In this document: piece by piece, positions 44,026 through 52,863 of the stretch
How positions within the stretch are numbered: the stretch's first letter is position 1
Layout of the letters: each line of letters starts with the position of its first letter
NCBI GenBank assembly: GCA_023436775.1
Contig: JAEZHW010000063.1
Coordinates: forward strand, 1-64,000
Reading direction: 5' to 3'
Length of the DNA stretch: 64,000 nucleotides
Source: Actinomycetes bacterium
GTDB lineage: Bacteria; Actinomycetota; Actinomycetes; Actinomycetales; Microbacteriaceae
Position numbers and translations under genes: made by a program
The notes under the pieces: generated by a model
The model's input: the letters and a program-made list of their open reading frames with translations, nothing else
The model's database searches: none
What the model was told of the DNA's origin: nothing

Positions 44026-44295
44026 GTGACCAAAGCACCCGAGCCGCAGCCTGTCAATCGTATCGAACGCATCCTTGCCTTCATGATGGTCGGCATCGTT
44101 CTGCTGTCGATTCTTTGCCTGATGGCCATTCCGATCGCCTCAGGACAGGGGATGCAGCGCGAGGACTTCGCGACCGGCATCTGGCCGTTTGTGGTGTTCC
44201 TGCCGAACATCGGTCTGCCGATCGCGATCCTGCTGATCCTGACCCTGACCTTCCTGACGATGCGCCGGCGTCGCCGCGAGGCCAACGGGCGCTAA
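44026..44295 (+). CDS. Small two-helix membrane protein
   Basis: 89 residues with two membrane segments (about 17-38 and 52-76) and a strongly basic C-terminus (MRRRRREANGR). Relatives in Micrococcales at this position are often labelled multidrug ABC transporter ATPase, which the sequence does not support: no Walker motifs. Function unknown. The helicase-associated gene starts 6 nt after its stop. Confidence 0.75.
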   Translation: MTKAPEPQPVNRIERILAFMMVGIVLLSILCLMAIPIASGQGMQREDFATGIWPFVVFLPNIGLPIAILLILTLTFLTMRRRRREANGR

Positions 44296-44301
44296 GCGCA
44301 T

Positions 44302-46125
44302 ATGACCGGGCCGCTGGCTGCGGCGCAGCACTTGCAATCGCTCGATGCCGAGCGACTCCGTGCCGCGCTGGAAGTGTGGCGCCCAGCCTTCCTCGGGAGT
44401 AAGCCGGATCTGCTGACTCGCGTCGAGGATGTCTTCGATCTGATTGAACTGCTGCACCAGCCGGACCGGGTGCAACGACTGCTGCCACAGCTCCCCGCGC
44501 CGGTGATCGCGGCGCTCACCGGCGATGCCGGGGCGGATGCCGACACCGAGGCCGCGATTGCTGCCCTGCTGCTCGACCCCGCAACGCGCGAGCCCTACCC
44601 CGCGGTGGCCACCGCATTGGAACAGGCCCTGCGGGACGAAGTGGCCTTGGTCGCCTCGACCAGCATCGCTGGCACCGGCTCCCCCGCCTCGTCGCCCGCG
44701 TCCTCGCAGGCGGCAGCCACCATCATCCGCGACATTGTGGTCCTGGCCGCGAGCCTGTCGCAGTTGGCACCGAAGCAGCCAGTGGATCCGACCCGTCAAC
44801 TCAAGCGCAACGACCAGCAGCGCCTCGCGGAAATCCTGCATCGCGACCTCGAGATCACCGAGCCAATGCTGCGCCTCGCCGTTGCCGCCGAACTGGCTGC
44901 GCTACGGCACGACGTGTGGCGTCCGCGGCACGCACATATTGCCGCGTTCGCTGCGGCCGCCCCGGCAGAACGCTGGTTGCGCCTGGCCGCAGCCTGGCTG
45001 GAACAGTTTCCCGCTGACGTTGCGTCGCTCGCGCTCGGCCCAGCCGACACCGAGGCCGGCAGCTCCTGGATGGCGCCGACCACCGCTGCAATGCTGCGCC
45101 GCTATCCGCTCGGTCGCAGTTGGATCACCCCCATGCTGGAGCGCGCGGGAGCCGAGGCAGCACTACTCGGCTTGGTGGCCGAGGATCGCGTCACCGAACT
45201 CGGCCAGCGCGCTGGTGCCCTCTTCCGTGCCAGCCGCGGTGCCGAAGCCAGCACCGAGCAACAGGCGGTGCTGGAGGTGCTGGCCCGCACCCTGCCGGCG
45301 GAGGTGGACAAGGTGTACCTGCAGCATGACCTCAGCGTGATCGCGCCGGGTCCGTTGCGGGCCGACCTCGACTTGCAACTGCGCCAGTTCGCGGAGCCAG
45401 AAGGACATGGCCCAGCATCCGCCTACCGGATGAGCGCGGCCACCATGCACAATGCCCTGCGCGCTGGGGTGACCGCAGCGCAAATGCGGGAGCTGTTGGT
45501 GCAGATTTCGGCCGGTCCCATCCCGCAACCGCTGGAATACATCCTCGCGGATTTGAACGAGGGCAGCGTGATCGAGGTGCGCGATCTCCACGGCGTCACG
45601 TCCAAGACCGAACTCTTCGTCGCCGACCCGCAGCGCGCTGCGGAACTGCTGGTAGACACCTCGCTGCGGTCACTGCGGCTGCAACGCACCGAGGACGTTG
45701 GCCGGCTCCGCAGCGTCGTCGCCCCCGAGGTGGTGCTGAACTCCCTGCACGCGGCTCGCTACCCGGCCCGTTCAGCCGTATCCGCGCCGGAGGCGCCGCG
45801 AGCAGTCACCGACAGCGTGCCGCAGCCCGATCCCATCGGCGCGGCCTTGGACGCACTCGCCGAGCGTGTTGCCCAGCACGGTGGCCTTGGCACCGAGCCC
45901 AGCGAGGCCTGGCATACGCGGCAGTTGCAGGAAGCAATCCGGAACCGCACCCCGGTGGAATTGGTCCTGGCCATGCCAGACGGCACGGACCTGACGATGC
46001 GGCTGACCCCAGCGGCCGTGCACAATGGTCGACTGCGTGGGCGCGACCTGGCCAGTGAAAGCGAACGCACCTTGCCGGTGAAACTCGTGCGCTCGATCAC
46101 GATCCTCGACACCCCAGCCGGCTAG
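44302..46125 (+). CDS. Helicase-associated (Helicase_C_3 / XPB partner) protein
   Basis: A 607-residue, mostly helical, Ala/Leu-rich protein without Walker motifs. The C-terminal part LQRTEDVGRLRSVV and the last 80 residues (VELVLAMPDGTDLTMRL..) with repeated short strands match the XPB/Ssl2-like helicase-associated domain of Actinobacteria. YILADLNEGSVIEVRDLHGV is a winged-helix-like segment. It is consistently encoded beside XPB, as here, and may be its regulator or DNA-binding partner. No SD is visible; it is probably coupled to the small gene upstream. Confidence 0.8.
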   Translation: MTGPLAAAQHLQSLDAERLRAALEVWRPAFLGSKPDLLTRVEDVFDLIELLHQPDRVQRLLPQLPAPVIAALTGDAGADADTEAAIAALLLDPATREPYPAVATALEQALRDEVALVASTSIAGTGSPASSPASSQAAATIIRDIVVLAASLSQLAPKQPVDPTRQLKRNDQQRLAEILHRDLEITEPMLRLAVAAELAALRHDVWRPRHAHIAAFAAAAPAERWLRLAAAWLEQFPADVASLALGPADTEAGSSWMAPTTAAMLRRYPLGRSWITPMLERAGAEAALLGLVAEDRVTELGQRAGALFRASRGAEASTEQQAVLEVLARTLPAEVDKVYLQHDLSVIAPGPLRADLDLQLRQFAEPEGHGPASAYRMSAATMHNALRAGVTAAQMRELLVQISAGPIPQPLEYILADLNEGSVIEVRDLHGVTSKTELFVADPQRAAELLVDTSLRSLRLQRTEDVGRLRSVVAPEVVLNSLHAARYPARSAVSAPEAPRAVTDSVPQPDPIGAALDALAERVAQHGGLGTEPSEAWHTRQLQEAIRNRTPVELVLAMPDGTDLTMRLTPAAVHNGRLRGRDLASESERTLPVKLVRSITILDTPAG

Positions 46126-46204
46126 CGCCGCGCCTGAGTCCCACACTGCCTGGAGCCAGAGTGAGATCGCCACAGAATCCCGGCGCGGCCCCAGCCGTGC
46201 GCAG

Positions 46205-46210
46205 TACACT
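46205..46210 (+). promoter_or_regulatory. -10 element, leaderless XPB gene
   Basis: TACACT ends 6 nt before the ATG at 46217. No Shine-Dalgarno sequence, although 90 bp separate it from the upstream gene. Confidence 0.55.
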
Positions 46211-46216
46211 GGCCGG

Positions 46217-47887
46217 ATGCCGGAAATCGCGATTCCCACCGCACCCGACGGTCCGCTGATTGTGCAAAGCGACCGGACGGTGCTGCTCGAGGTCGCCCAC
46301 CCGCAGGCTGAGGCAGCCCGCCACGAGCTGGCCACCTTCGCCGAACTGGAACGCGCCCCGGAGCACATGCACTCGTACCGGATCACGCGCCTGGGACTCT
46401 GGAACGCCCGCGCCGCCGGCCACACCGCCGACGAGATTCTGGGTACCCTCACGCGCTGGTCCCGATTCCCGGTTCCGGACAGCGTCAGTTTCGACATCCG
46501 TGAAACCGTGAACCGCTATGGCCGGATCACCATCGAACGCCAGAATGAGACGCTCATCCTGCGATCGGCCGAGCCGGCCATCCTCGCCGAGATCGGGAAG
46601 TCGGCCAAGATTAAGCCCCTGCTGGGCGACCAACTCGACGATGGCTCCTTCCTCGTCCAGCCGTGGGCGCGTGGTGAATTGAAACAGCAACTGGTCCGCC
46701 TGGGTTGGCCGGCCGAGGACACCGCCGGCTTCACCGAGGGCACCCCCTTTGACATTGATCTGAACCAGGACGGTTGGACGCTCCGCGGCTATCAGCAGCA
46801 CGCGGTCGAGCGCTTCACCGAGCACGGCAGTGGCGTGGTAGTGCTGCCCTGTGGCGCCGGCAAGACGCTGGTGGGCGCCGCCGCGATGGCAGCAACCGAC
46901 CGCTCCACACTGATTTTGGTCACGAATACGGTGTCGGCTCGCCAGTGGCGGGACGAACTGCTGCGTCGCACCACCCTCACCGAGGATGACATCGGCGAGT
47001 ACTCGGGTGAGGTGAAGGAGGTCAAGCCGGTCACGATCGCGACCTACCAGATCCTCACCGCCCGCCGTGGCGGCGCGTACACGCACCTCGCGTTGCTGGA
47101 TGCCCAGGACTGGGGCCTGATCGTTTACGACGAGGTGCACCTGCTGCCAGCCCCGGTATTCAAGTTGACGGCCGAGCTGCAGGCGCGGCGCCGCCTGGGC
47201 TTGACCGCAACCCTGGTCCGCGAGGACGGTCGCGAGTCGGATGTCTTCAGCCTGATCGGCCCGAAGCGGTTCGATGCGCCTTGGAAGGACATCGAAGCGC
47301 AGGGCTTCATCTCACCCGCCGAATGCTTTGAAGTCCGCGTTGACTTGCCCGCCGAGGACCGACTTGAGTACGCAGCGGCCAGCGATGACCAGCGCTTCCG
47401 ACTGGCTGCCGCGGCGCCGGCCAAGATCGAGGTGGTCCGCACTCTGCTCAAGAAGCACGAGGGCGAGCGCATCTTGGTCATCGGCCAGTACCTGGACCAG
47501 CTCGACGAACTCACCGCGGAACTCGGTGCCCCGAAACTCACTGGCGAGACGCCGGTGGCCGAGCGGCAGCGACTCTTCCAGGCCTTCCGCGACGGCGAGG
47601 CACCGGTGCTGATCGTGAGCAAGGTCGCGAACTTCTCGGTGGACTTGCCCGATGCGACCGTGGCGATCCAGGTTTCGGGCGCTTTCGGTTCGAGGCAGGA
47701 GGAGGCCCAGCGCCTCGGCCGCCTGTTGCGTCCGAGCGCGAGCGGCATCCCCGCGAGTTTCTACACGCTGGTAGCTCGGGACACCGTCGAGCAGGACTTT
47801 GCCCAGCACCGCCAGCGTTTCCTGGCGGAGCAGGGCTACCGATATACGATCTTGGATGCTGCCGCCCTGGAATCGGCCGCGGTCTAG
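46217..47887 (+). CDS. XPB/Ssl2-type DNA helicase
   Basis: 556-residue SF2 helicase of the bacterial XPB group. An N-terminal damage-recognition-like domain (about 1-175) is followed by helicase domain 1 with Walker A LPCGAGKT (K217), motif II DEVH (305-308) and GLTATLVREDGRE, which contains the XPB-specific RED motif (335-337). Helicase domain 2 ends in QEEAQRLGRLLRP (motif VI). XPB unwinds 3' to 5' in eukaryotic and archaeal repair and transcription; its actinobacterial role is poorly defined. The helicase-associated protein upstream is a likely partner. Confidence 0.94.
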   Translation: MPEIAIPTAPDGPLIVQSDRTVLLEVAHPQAEAARHELATFAELERAPEHMHSYRITRLGLWNARAAGHTADEILGTLTRWSRFPVPDSVSFDIRETVNRYGRITIERQNETLILRSAEPAILAEIGKSAKIKPLLGDQLDDGSFLVQPWARGELKQQLVRLGWPAEDTAGFTEGTPFDIDLNQDGWTLRGYQQHAVERFTEHGSGVVVLPCGAGKTLVGAAAMAATDRSTLILVTNTVSARQWRDELLRRTTLTEDDIGEYSGEVKEVKPVTIATYQILTARRGGAYTHLALLDAQDWGLIVYDEVHLLPAPVFKLTAELQARRRLGLTATLVREDGRESDVFSLIGPKRFDAPWKDIEAQGFISPAECFEVRVDLPAEDRLEYAAASDDQRFRLAAAAPAKIEVVRTLLKKHEGERILVIGQYLDQLDELTAELGAPKLTGETPVAERQRLFQAFRDGEAPVLIVSKVANFSVDLPDATVAIQVSGAFGSRQEEAQRLGRLLRPSASGIPASFYTLVARDTVEQDFAQHRQRFLAEQGYRYTILDAAALESAAV

Positions 47888-47972
47888 GTCGCTGCCGAGG
47901 CGCGGTCACCTCGCCGCAGCTGCAGGTACTGGCTTTCAGGAAACCTACAGTGAACATGCAGACAATGGGGCC

Positions 47973-48659
47973 ATGACTGGACCTCGCATCCTCATTGTCG
48001 ACGACGAGCCGAACATCCGCGACCTGCTGACCACGAGTCTGCGCTTCGCCGGATTCGCAGTCCGCGCTGTTCCGAACGGGGCGGCCGCGATCTCTGCGGT
48101 GCTGGAAGAAGAGCCCGACCTCATCGTGCTCGATGTCATGCTGCCGGACATGAACGGCTTTAGCGTGACCAAGCGCCTGCGCTCGAGCGGATTCACCGCG
48201 CCGATTCTGTTCCTGACCGCGAAGGATGACACCGAGGACAAGATCACTGGCCTCACCGTCGGCGGTGACGACTACGTCACCAAGCCCTTCAGCCTCGACG
48301 AGATCATCGCGCGCATCAAGGCCATCCTGCGTCGCACCATGCAGGCAGATGAGGACGCGGTCCTCGCCGCTGGCGACATTGTGATGGATCAGGATACGCA
48401 CGAGGTGACCGTCGCAGGCACCCCGATCGAGCTCAGCCCGACCGAGTTCAAGCTGCTGCGCTACCTGATGTTGAACCCGAACCGGGTGCTCAGCAAGGCC
48501 CAAATCCTGGACCACGTGTGGGAGTACGACTTCAACGGCGACGCAGGCATCGTCGAGAGCTACATTTCCTACCTGCGTCGTAAGGTGGATCCGCACCTGC
48601 CGGAGCCGGCGATTATCACCAAGCGCGGCTTCGGGTACATGCTGAAGATCGGCAAGTAG
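47973..48659 (+). CDS. OmpR/PhoP family response regulator
   Basis: 228 residues. Receiver domain with acidic pocket D10-D11, phosphoacceptor D54 (LIVLDVMLPDMNGF), the Thr in LTAKDD and K104 in DYVTKPFSL. The C-terminal OmpR-type winged helix (about 130-228) has LSPTEFKLLRYLMLNPNRVL and the recognition helix IVESYISYLRRKVD. Closest in style to actinobacterial PhoP/TcrX regulators (DKITGLTVGGDDYVTKPF). Encoded 43 bp before its cognate sensor kinase. Confidence 0.93.
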   Translation: MTGPRILIVDDEPNIRDLLTTSLRFAGFAVRAVPNGAAAISAVLEEEPDLIVLDVMLPDMNGFSVTKRLRSSGFTAPILFLTAKDDTEDKITGLTVGGDDYVTKPFSLDEIIARIKAILRRTMQADEDAVLAAGDIVMDQDTHEVTVAGTPIELSPTEFKLLRYLMLNPNRVLSKAQILDHVWEYDFNGDAGIVESYISYLRRKVDPHLPEPAIITKRGFGYMLKIGK

Positions 48660-48702
48660 GCCTCAGGCCCACCAGGGTCGCCCGAGCACAAAGGAACACA
48701 GC

Positions 48703-50514
48703 ATGCCCGACGCGTTGACCAGGCAGTGGGAGTCGCTCTCGCTGCGCGCGAAGGTCACCGGCGCGAGCGTGTTCATCCTGGCGCTCGGCATCCTGATCGC
48801 GGGCGTTGGCACGACGTGGCTGCTGCGTGACTACCTGGTGCAGCGGGTCGACGAGCAACTGCGCGCCGCCATCGAGGACCCCGAGAACCTCCTACCCGAA
48901 CTGAACCCCACCGAGCCACCGCGCGGCTACCAGGACCCCAATAGCTACTACTGGGCGTTCTTGGGGCCGGACGGGTCGATGCGGAACAACAACTGGGTCT
49001 CTCCCAACCTCGATGAGGCGTTGCGACCAGAAACCGGGGAGCTGACGCTCGAGCGCGCCCGCGAGATTGGCACCGGCGTCGTCGCACTGAGCACGTCTGC
49101 TGGCGGGCCCGGTTGGCGGGCCATCGTCCGCGACAGCACAACCGTGCCCTCGGCCGGGGACGGCGTACTGGTCATCGCTCTCCCGATGACGCGTACCGAG
49201 GCGACCATGACTCGGTACACCACCTTGTTCTTCGGCTTCGGCATCTTGGTCATCGTGATCGCCGCCGCCCTGACCCAGGTGTTGGTTACCCGGGCCTTCC
49301 TGCCACTACGCGATGTGGAACGCACCGCCGCAGCCATCGCCGCCGGCGACTTCAGCCTGCGTCTGCGCAACGAATCTCCCGGCACCGAGGTGGGGCGTCT
49401 GAACCGTGCCCTCAACACCATGCTTGGGCGGATCGACCGCGCCTTCGCCGACCGGGCCCGCACCCTGGACCAGATGCGCCGCTTCATCGGTGACGCCAGT
49501 CACGAATTGCGCACCCCCCTGGTGACGGTGCGCGGCTACGCCGAGCTCTATCGCATTGGCGCGCTGAAGACGGAGGAAGACATCGCCCAGGCGATGGAAC
49601 GGATCGAGAAGGAAGCGGTCCGGATGGGGTTGCTGGTGGAAGACCTGTTGGCGCTCGCCCGCCTCGACGAGGCCCGCCCCATCCAGCGCGAGCCAGTCGA
49701 CCTGCTGCCGCTGGTACGCGATGCCGCCCGGGACGCGATGGCCCAGTCGCCGGATCGCGTGGTGACGGTAATTGAGCCCGACCCTGAGTTGGATCTGGAC
49801 AAGACCCAGCCCATCCAGCGCCTTGACGAGCCAGCAACCGCGATGATGCCCACCATCAGTGATGAGGCTGCTCGCCGCGATGCCTCCCGCAAGGCCGAGG
49901 CCAAGCGCCAGGCTCGCGCCCTGGCTGCCAAGAATGACACCCGGACCGAGTCGAAGTCGGCGGCGGAACAGCGTCGCGCGATGACCGCGACCGGTCCGAT
50001 CGCGTTAGCCGGTGCCACGCTGGCGAAGTTGCGCAGGCTGGGGCGCAAGACCGCCGACGAGGCCGAAACCGCCTCGACTGCCGCCGGTGAACTGCCGCCG
50101 CTCTCGCCGGCCGCGGTCATTCCGGAGCCCACCCACGCACTGCAACCGATTGTGGTGCTCGGCGAGGAGAACAAGCTGCGCCAGGTGCTCGCGAACCTGA
50201 TCACGAATGCGCTGCGCTTCACTCCCGCCGGTTCGCCGCTGGAGTTGCGCATTGACGCCGACCGCGGACTGGGCCTCGCCCACGTCGAGGTCATTGACCA
50301 TGGTGAGGGCATTCCGCCACAGATCCGCGAGCAAATCTTCCAGCGCTTCTGGCGCGCCGATAACTCACGCACCCGGGAAACTGGCGGCAGCGGCCTGGGC
50401 CTCGCTATTGTGGCGGCCATTGTGCAGGCCCATCGCGGTCGAGTGGAAGTCCTGGAGACGCCGGGTGGCGGTGCCACCTTCCGCGTCACGCTGCCGCTGA
50501 TGGATCGCACCTAA
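48703..50514 (+). CDS. Sensor histidine kinase with insertion in ATPase domain
   Basis: 603 residues. TM1 (about 20-42), extracytoplasmic sensor (about 43-172), TM2 (about 173-195), HAMP (about 196-250), then the dimerisation helix with H267 in GDASHELRTPL. The ATP-binding domain is split: VVTVIEPDPELDLD (about 353-366) is followed by about 115 residues of Ala/Arg/Glu-rich low-complexity sequence before HALQPIVVLGEENKLRQVLANLITNAL; later boxes are normal (DHGEGIP, FQRFWRAD, GGSGLGLAIV). AAAGGA precedes the ATG. Signal and regulon are unknown. Confidence 0.92.
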   Translation: MPDALTRQWESLSLRAKVTGASVFILALGILIAGVGTTWLLRDYLVQRVDEQLRAAIEDPENLLPELNPTEPPRGYQDPNSYYWAFLGPDGSMRNNNWVSPNLDEALRPETGELTLERAREIGTGVVALSTSAGGPGWRAIVRDSTTVPSAGDGVLVIALPMTRTEATMTRYTTLFFGFGILVIVIAAALTQVLVTRAFLPLRDVERTAAAIAAGDFSLRLRNESPGTEVGRLNRALNTMLGRIDRAFADRARTLDQMRRFIGDASHELRTPLVTVRGYAELYRIGALKTEEDIAQAMERIEKEAVRMGLLVEDLLALARLDEARPIQREPVDLLPLVRDAARDAMAQSPDRVVTVIEPDPELDLDKTQPIQRLDEPATAMMPTISDEAARRDASRKAEAKRQARALAAKNDTRTESKSAAEQRRAMTATGPIALAGATLAKLRRLGRKTADEAETASTAAGELPPLSPAAVIPEPTHALQPIVVLGEENKLRQVLANLITNALRFTPAGSPLELRIDADRGLGLAHVEVIDHGEGIPPQIREQIFQRFWRADNSRTRETGGSGLGLAIVAAIVQAHRGRVEVLETPGGGATFRVTLPLMDRT

Positions 50515-50689
50515 GCAGCGCACTCCGTGGCCAGGCGGTGGTCGCGTCTCGCTCAACGGTCCTGGCACAGTTCTCCACACCCCGCACGCGCGGCGATCTG
50601 TCCACAGGTTCCCGACGCGGTCGCCCGTCCCGACCCCGCGCTGCCATCCTCTGAGGCGAGAACCCCGTCGCCCATCCGAGAGGACCCTC

Positions 50690-50980
50690 ATGACCCAATT
50701 CCGCGTCGACAGCGCCCTGGTGGCCTCACAGGCCACCGCAGCGCAGGGCTCCGCCGCCACGATCCAGGCAGAAGTCTCGCGGCTGCACTCGCAACTCCAG
50801 GGATTGCAGGAACACTGGCAGGGCTCGGCGGCCACCGCCTTCCAGACCCTGCTGGCCGACTGGACCGCAACGCAGCGCCGAGTCGAAGAATCCCTCGCCG
50901 GCATCACGAAGGCGCTGCAGGCCGCGGGCCGCCAGTACGCCGAGGTAGAACAATCGAACCTCAGCCTGTTCAGCCGCTAG
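50690..50980 (+). CDS. WXG100 family protein (EsxA-like)
   Basis: A 96-residue helical hairpin with the WxG turn at HWQGSAATAF (W43-Q-G45) and the usual length. The C-terminal QYAEVEQSNLSLF lacks a perfect YxxxD/E secretion motif but has Y82-A-E-V-E86. WXG100 proteins are type VII (ESX) substrates; no EccC or other ESX gene is in this window, so it is an orphan here. GAGAGGA lies upstream of the ATG. Confidence 0.9.
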   Translation: MTQFRVDSALVASQATAAQGSAATIQAEVSRLHSQLQGLQEHWQGSAATAFQTLLADWTATQRRVEESLAGITKALQAAGRQYAEVEQSNLSLFSR

Positions 50981-51030
50981 GGCAGGCGCGGGCCTCGCAG
51001 CCCGGCACGCAACGCAGTGGCAATGCGAAA

Positions 51031-51053
51031 GGGCGGCCCCAATGGGGCCCCCC
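51031..51053 (-). terminator. Terminator of groEL
   Basis: A 10-bp stem with one C-C mismatch (51031-51040 with 51044-51053), 3-nt loop, 23 nt past the groEL stop. Followed on the minus strand by CTTTCGC. Confidence 0.7.
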
Positions 51054-51076
51054 CTTCAGCGTGTGATGCGTGTGGA

Positions 51077-52699
51077 CTAGAAGTCCATGCCGCCGTGTGC
51101 GTCGCCGCCAGCAGCCGGAACGTTCTTCTCCGGCTTGTCTGCGACCACGGCCTCGGTGGTCAGGAACAGACCAGCAATCGAAGCAGCGTTCTGCAGCGCC
51201 GAGCGAGTCACCTTGGCCGGGTCGATGATGCCCTGGGCAACCAGGTCACCGTACTCACCGGTGGCAGCGTTCAGACCGTGACCGGTCTCCATGTTGCGGA
51301 CGCGGTCCACAACAACGCCCGGCTCGAGACCAGCGTTCAGCGCAATCTGCTTCAGCGGGGCCTCGATGGCGACCTTGACGATGTTGGCACCGGTGGCCTC
51401 GTCGCCCTCAAGCTTGAGGTTCTCGAAGACCTTGGCCCCAGCCTGGATCAGGGCGACACCACCACCGGGGACGATGCCCTCTTCGTGGGCAGCCTTGGCG
51501 TTGCGGATGGCGTCCTCGATGCGGTGCTTGCGCTCCTTGAGCTCGACCTCGGTGGCAGCACCGGCCTTGATGACGGCCACACCACCGGCGAGCTTGGCCA
51601 GGCGCTCCTGGAGCTTCTCGCGGTCGTAGTCGCTGTCGGTGTTGTTGATCTCGTTGCGGATCTGCTGCACGCGGCCGGCGATGGCCTCCGGGTCACCCGC
51701 ACCCTCGACGATGGTGGTCTCGTCCTTGGTGATGATGACCTTGCGGGCGGTACCGAGCAGGTCGAGGGTGACGTTCTCGAGCTTGAGACCGACCTCCTCC
51801 GAGATGACCTGGCCACCGGTGAGGATCGCGATGTCCTGCAGCATGGCCTTGCGACGGTCACCGAAGCCCGGAGCCTTGACGGCAGCCGACTTGAAGATGC
51901 CGCGGATCTTGTTGACCACCAGGGTGGCCAGCGCTTCGCCGTCGACGTCTTCGGCGATGATGACCAGCTGCTTGCCGGCCTGGATCACCTTGTCGACGAT
52001 CGGGAGCAGATCCTTGATGTTCGAGATCTTCGAGTTGACGATCAGAATGTACGGGTCCTCGAAGACGGCTTCCTGACGGTCAGCGTCGGTCACGAAGTAG
52101 GCCGACAGGTAACCCTTGTCGAAGCGCATGCCCTCGGTGAGCTCCAGCTCGGTACCGAAGGTGTTCGACTCCTCAACGGTGACCACACCTTCCTTACCCA
52201 CCTTGTCGATGGCCTCGGCGATCAGGGCACCGATCTGCGGGTCAGCAGCCGAGATCGAGGCGGTCGCCGCGATCTGCTCCTTGGAGACAACCTCCTTGGC
52301 GTCGGCGAGCAGCTGGTCGCTCAGAGCGGACACAGCCTTCTCGATACCGCGCTTCAGGCTGATCGGGTCAGCGCCGGCGGCAACGTTGCGGAGGCCTTCG
52401 CGAACGAGAGCCTGGGCGAGCACGGTAGCGGTGGTGGTACCGTCACCAGCGACATCGTCGGTCTTCTTCGCAACTTCCTTGACCAGCTCAGCGCCGATCT
52501 TCTCGTACGGGTCCTCGAGTTCGATCTCCTTGGCGATCGACACGCCATCGTTGGTGATCGTGGGGGCGCCCCACTTCTTCTCGAGCACGACGTTGCGGCC
52601 GCGCGGGCCGAGGGTCACCTTGACCGCGTCAGCCAGGATGTTCAGGCCGCGCTCGAGGCCACGACGAGCCTCTTCGTTGAAAGCGATGATCTTAGCCAT
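51077..52699 (-). CDS. groL: Chaperonin GroEL
   Basis: 540 residues, full-length Hsp60 forming the 14-mer folding cage. ATP-site motifs VTLGPRGRNVVLEKK, GDGTTTATVLA and the terminal GGGVALI are intact. The C-terminus AGGDAHGGMDF is the Gly/Met-type tail of actinobacterial GroEL2, not the His-rich tail of GroEL1. No groES is adjacent, so this is the separate, probably essential, copy. Two CIRCE operators lie just upstream, indicating HrcA repression. The coding strand shows strong codon bias, as expected for high expression. Confidence 0.98.
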   Translation of the reverse strand: MAKIIAFNEEARRGLERGLNILADAVKVTLGPRGRNVVLEKKWGAPTITNDGVSIAKEIELEDPYEKIGAELVKEVAKKTDDVAGDGTTTATVLAQALVREGLRNVAAGADPISLKRGIEKAVSALSDQLLADAKEVVSKEQIAATASISAADPQIGALIAEAIDKVGKEGVVTVEESNTFGTELELTEGMRFDKGYLSAYFVTDADRQEAVFEDPYILIVNSKISNIKDLLPIVDKVIQAGKQLVIIAEDVDGEALATLVVNKIRGIFKSAAVKAPGFGDRRKAMLQDIAILTGGQVISEEVGLKLENVTLDLLGTARKVIITKDETTIVEGAGDPEAIAGRVQQIRNEINNTDSDYDREKLQERLAKLAGGVAVIKAGAATEVELKERKHRIEDAIRNAKAAHEEGIVPGGGVALIQAGAKVFENLKLEGDEATGANIVKVAIEAPLKQIALNAGLEPGVVVDRVRNMETGHGLNAATGEYGDLVAQGIIDPAKVTRSALQNAASIAGLFLTTEAVVADKPEKNVPAAGGDAHGGMDF

Positions 52700-52743
52700 G
52701 AGTAGTTATCGTCCCTCCTGGACGTTGCGTGCAATGACGTTGT

Positions 52744-52770
52744 CTGGCACTCGGCAAACCAGAGTGCTAA
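52744..52770 (-). promoter_or_regulatory. CIRCE operator 1 (HrcA site)
   Basis: CTGGCACTC-N9-GAGTGCTAA, matching the consensus TTAGCACTC-N9-GAGTGCTAA at all but two positions of one arm. It lies 45-71 bp before the groEL ATG. Confidence 0.92.
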
Positions 52771-52776
52771 ATAATC

Positions 52777-52803
52777 TTGGCACTCTCCCCCTGAGAGTGC
52801 AAG
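52777..52803 (-). promoter_or_regulatory. CIRCE operator 2 (HrcA site)
   Basis: TTGGCACTC-N9-GAGTGCAAG, a second operator 6 bp from the first. TTGCAC on the minus strand (52802-52797) inside it could double as the groEL -35. Confidence 0.85.
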
Positions 52804-52863
52804 CCGCGCTAACGTACCCCGCCAGACGCAAGCGCAATGCCCGGTGACGCCGCGAACGAGGAT

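Noticed and set aside
51017..52705. 562-codon plus-strand open frame opposite groEL
   Set aside because: Shadow of groEL codon bias; Asp/Leu/Val-rich without domain features, and no start signal.
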